The translations under genes were made by a program, and so were the position numbers. From NCBI GenBank assembly GCA_947461205.1, contig CANHJG010000048.1:1-33942 (forward strand): a DNA stretch of 33,942 nucleotides, written 5' to 3'. This document shows, in pieces, positions 31,961 through 33,942 of the stretch (positions within the stretch are counted from its first letter, which is position 1; each line of letters starts with the position of its first letter). Under the pieces are notes generated by a model that did no database searches, was not told where the DNA came from, and saw only the letters and a program-made list of their open reading frames with translations. Source of the DNA: Opitutia bacterium. Lineage in GTDB: Bacteria; Verrucomicrobiota; Verrucomicrobiia; Opitutales; Opitutaceae.

Positions 31961-32482
31961 ATGCAATGGCTCTATTATGTCCTCCTCACTGTCGCTACGT
32001 GGGGTCTCTACGGCGTCTATCTTCACAGCGGCCAGATGGCCATGGGTGATCCCGTCAACGGTCGCTACAAGGCGTTCCTCTTCGTCGGCGTCGCCTACTT
32101 CATCATCGCCGTGCTCGCGCCTCTGCTCGTGCTGAAACTCAACGGCTCCGACTTCAATTTCCCGAGCAAGGGTGTCTGGATCTCGCTCTTCGCCGGCGCG
32201 CTCGGCGCGGTCGGCGCCTTCGGCATTCTCCTCGCCTTCGGCGCCAAGGGCATGCCGACCGTCGTCATGGCCATCGTGTTCGCCGGCGCCCCGATCGTGA
32301 ATGCCGTAGCCGCCACCCTCATGCATCCACCCAAAGGCGGCTTCGGGGGCATCGCTTGGCAATTCTACGCCGGTATCGTGCTCGCCGCCGCCGGCGGTTG
32401 CCTCGTCAGCTTCTACAAACCCACGCCCGCGCCCAAGGCCGCCGTCACCAAGGCCGCTCCCCTCGCCGCCGGTCAGCGCTGA
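31961..32482 (+). CDS. small membrane protein, half-size DMT/EamA-like
   Basis: This 173-residue protein has four to five hydrophobic segments rich in Gly and Ala and a hydrophilic, Ala/Lys/Pro-rich tail (about 150-173). The pattern resembles one half of a drug/metabolite transporter (EamA-type), of about four to five helices, so it could work as a dimer in the SMR manner. The similarity is by hydropathy and general style, not by a firm motif. The ATG at 31961 follows the A-rich stretch AAAAAATACC, unusual among the C-rich leaders here. It is followed after 8 bases by the second adenylating enzyme gene. Substrate export for the pathway is a guess. Confidence 0.78.
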   Translation: MQWLYYVLLTVATWGLYGVYLHSGQMAMGDPVNGRYKAFLFVGVAYFIIAVLAPLLVLKLNGSDFNFPSKGVWISLFAGALGAVGAFGILLAFGAKGMPTVVMAIVFAGAPIVNAVAATLMHPPKGGFGGIAWQFYAGIVLAAAGGCLVSFYKPTPAPKAAVTKAAPLAAGQR

Positions 32483-32490
32483 TTTCCGAC

Positions 32491-33741
32491 GTGGCGCTCG
32501 CGCAACAGCAGCTGGCCGCGCTCAACCGCCTCCTCCGCGCGATCGCCCCGTCCAACCGGTTCTACCAGCCCAAGCTGGCGGCGGCCGGCGGGCTCCAGGG
32601 GTTTGCCTCCCTCGATGACTTTCGCGCCCGGATGCCGTTCACGACCAAGGACGAACTCGCCCGCGATCAGGTCACGCACCCGCCCTACGGCTCGACGCTG
32701 ACGTATCCGCGCGAGACCTATTCGCGCTACCACCAAACCAGCGGTACCAGCGGCCGCCCCCTTATCTGGCTCGACGACCGCGACAGCTGGCAGTGGGTCG
32801 TCGACCGCTGGAAAGTCGTGTGGGAAAAAGCCGGCGCCGTACGGGGCGACTCCGTCTTGTTCACGTTTTCCTTCGGGCCGTTTCTCGGTTTCTGGGCGGC
32901 CTTCGATTCCGCCGCGCAACTCGGCCTCCTCGCGATTCCCGCCGGAGGCATGAGCAGCCTCGACCGCCTCCGTTTCCTGCTGGCCCGACGACCGCGCATC
33001 CTGTGCTGCACGCCCACCTATGCGCTCCGCCTCGCGGACGTCGCCCGGGAGGCCTCGATTTCCCTGCGCGATTCCGGCGTCGAAGTCATTATGGTCGGCG
33101 GCGAACCCGGCGGCAGCGTCCCGGAATTTCGCGCGCGCCTGGCCCAAGGCTGGCCCGGCGCCCGCGTCGTCGACCACCACGGCATGACGGAAATCGGCCC
33201 CGTTTCCTACGGTCTCCCCGACCAGCCGACGCTGCTCCATTTGCTCCACGGCGCCTACCTCTGCGAGGTCCTGCAACCCGGCACGAACCGGCCCGTCGCC
33301 CCCGGCGAGCAGGGGGAGCTCGTCCTCACCACGTTGGGGCGCACCGCCTCCCCCCTCGTGCGCTATCGAACCGGCGACCTCGTCCGACCCGCTGCCGTGG
33401 CCGGTGAGGATCCCGCAGCCTTCGCCCTCGCCGGAGGTATCCTTGGCCGCGTGGACGACATGGTGATCGTACGCGGCGTAAATCTCTATCCAACGGCCGT
33501 CGATGCCGTGGTCCACGCCGTGTCGGGCGTCCGGGACTACGTGGTTGAAATCGACCCACGCGGCGCGCTCGCCGAAGTCACCGTACGTTTCGAGCCGACC
33601 GAACCCCACCTCGATCCGTCCGCCGAACTGGCGACGCGGCTCCGCGACGCGTTTCAGATTCGGTTTAACGTCGAAAAAGTCCCGGCCGGCGTCCTGCCGG
33701 TCTTCGAAATGAAAGCCCGCCGCTGGAAAATCCTCTCCTGA
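32491..33741 (+). CDS. PaaK-like adenylate-forming ligase
   Basis: This 416-residue protein has the length of phenylacetate-CoA ligases. The P-loop [11 protein letters not shown] (80-90), HHGMTEIGP (229-237) and YRTGDLV (292-298) are the core motifs of adenylate-forming enzymes in family order. [20 protein letters not shown] marks the C-terminal domain hinge. It should make an acyl-AMP and then an acyl-CoA or acyl-carrier product, probably from an aromatic acid. With the chorismate lyase three genes upstream, hydroxybenzoate is a reasonable substrate. The start is chosen as GTG 32491, 8 bases after the previous stop; the frame is open further upstream, but that part overlaps the membrane protein gene. 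It is the second adenylating enzyme of the operon and is not similar in detail to the first (23281). Confidence 0.88.
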   Translation: MALAQQQLAALNRLLRAIAPSNRFYQPKLAAAGGLQGFASLDDFRARMPFTTKDELARDQVTHPPYGSTLTYPRETYSRYHQTSGTSGRPLIWLDDRDSWQWVVDRWKVVWEKAGAVRGDSVLFTFSFGPFLGFWAAFDSAAQLGLLAIPAGGMSSLDRLRFLLARRPRILCCTPTYALRLADVAREASISLRDSGVEVIMVGGEPGGSVPEFRARLAQGWPGARVVDHHGMTEIGPVSYGLPDQPTLLHLLHGAYLCEVLQPGTNRPVAPGEQGELVLTTLGRTASPLVRYRTGDLVRPAAVAGEDPAAFALAGGILGRVDDMVIVRGVNLYPTAVDAVVHAVSGVRDYVVEIDPRGALAEVTVRFEPTEPHLDPSAELATRLRDAFQIRFNVEKVPAGVLPVFEMKARRWKILS

Positions 33742-33742
33742 C

Positions 33743-33942
33743 ATGATCGACCTCGCCCGCGTTTCCAAAATCTACCAGAGCCCCGCCGGCCCGATCACCG
33801 TCTTGCGCGACCTCGACCTGCGCGTCGCCGCCGGCGAATCCGTCGCCATCGTCGGTCCCTCCGGCAGCGGCAAGACCACGCTGCTCAATCTCCTCGGCGC
33901 TCTCGACCAGCCCACCGCGGGCACCGTCACCATCGACGGCCA
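33743..33942 (+). CDS. ABC transporter ATP-binding protein, LolD/MacB-type, N-terminal fragment
   Basis: The ATG at 33743 begins one base after the stop of the ligase gene, and the frame runs off the window end after 66 residues. The Walker A motif GPSGSGKTT lies at about residues 39-47. The neighbouring text ([16 protein letters not shown] before it, [16 protein letters not shown] after it) is typical of the LolD/MacB/FtsE branch of ABC ATPases. These drive lipoprotein, macrolide or lipid extraction from the inner membrane rather than solute import. Its place at the end of the biosynthetic series suggests a dedicated exporter for a lipid-like product; the permease should lie just downstream. 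Confidence 0.93.
   Translation, partial: MIDLARVSKIYQSPAGPITVLRDLDLRVAAGESVAIVGPSGSGKTTLLNLLGALDQPTAGTVTIDG

Overview
The window is high-GC, densely coded bacterial DNA in which most codons end in C or G. Several features suggest a Gram-negative member of the Verrucomicrobiota, most likely Opitutaceae-like. There are eleven secreted PQQ-like beta-propeller proteins, most opening with a 'WP-x-x-RGP'-type motif, a TonB-dependent receptor, and start codons that follow C/T-rich leaders instead of Shine-Dalgarno sequences. This placement is inferred from gene style; there is no rRNA or other marker gene in the window.

Layout. Positions 1-985 hold the end of an RND efflux pump gene converging on a small HTH protein. 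From 1149 to 5300 two beta-propeller genes flank a CPA2-type cation/proton antiporter. From 5513 to 8722 there is a three-gene unit: an MFS carrier, a small membrane protein and a flavin-dependent halogenase-like oxidoreductase. From 8768 to 11304 two propeller genes lie on the minus strand. They diverge from a plus-strand run of four propeller genes (11463-17002), followed by a TonB-dependent receptor (17145-19247) and two more propeller genes (19332-23139).

From 23281 to the window end there is one tightly packed plus-strand series: a LuxE/PaaK-like adenylating enzyme, an acylating-type aldehyde dehydrogenase, an iron-dependent alcohol dehydrogenase, a beta-propeller lipoprotein, a HemN-like radical SAM protein, a UbiC-like chorismate lyase, a GT4 glycosyltransferase, a hotdog acyl-CoA thioesterase, a small membrane protein, a second PaaK-like adenylating enzyme, and the start of a LolD/MacB-type ABC ATPase. 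Gaps are 54 bases or fewer and several genes overlap, so an operon is likely.

Interpretation. The last operon reads as a biosynthetic cluster. Chorismate lyase would supply a hydroxybenzoate, an adenylating enzyme would activate it, the dehydrogenases could reduce an acyl group to aldehyde and alcohol, and the glycosyltransferase and ABC system could decorate and export a product. An aryl-primed lipid or pigment is the best guess, but no ketosynthase or carrier protein lies inside the window, so the product is unknown. The eleven propeller paralogues are the most striking feature; one is a lipoprotein encoded inside the biosynthetic operon, which links the two gene sets.

No stretch above 300 bases lacks a gene. 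The largest non-coding gaps are 986-1148, 3901-4046, 11305-11462, 17003-17144 and 23140-23280, plus 5301-5512 if the doubtful small ORF there is not real. No tRNA, rRNA, CRISPR array, insertion sequence or phage gene was seen.
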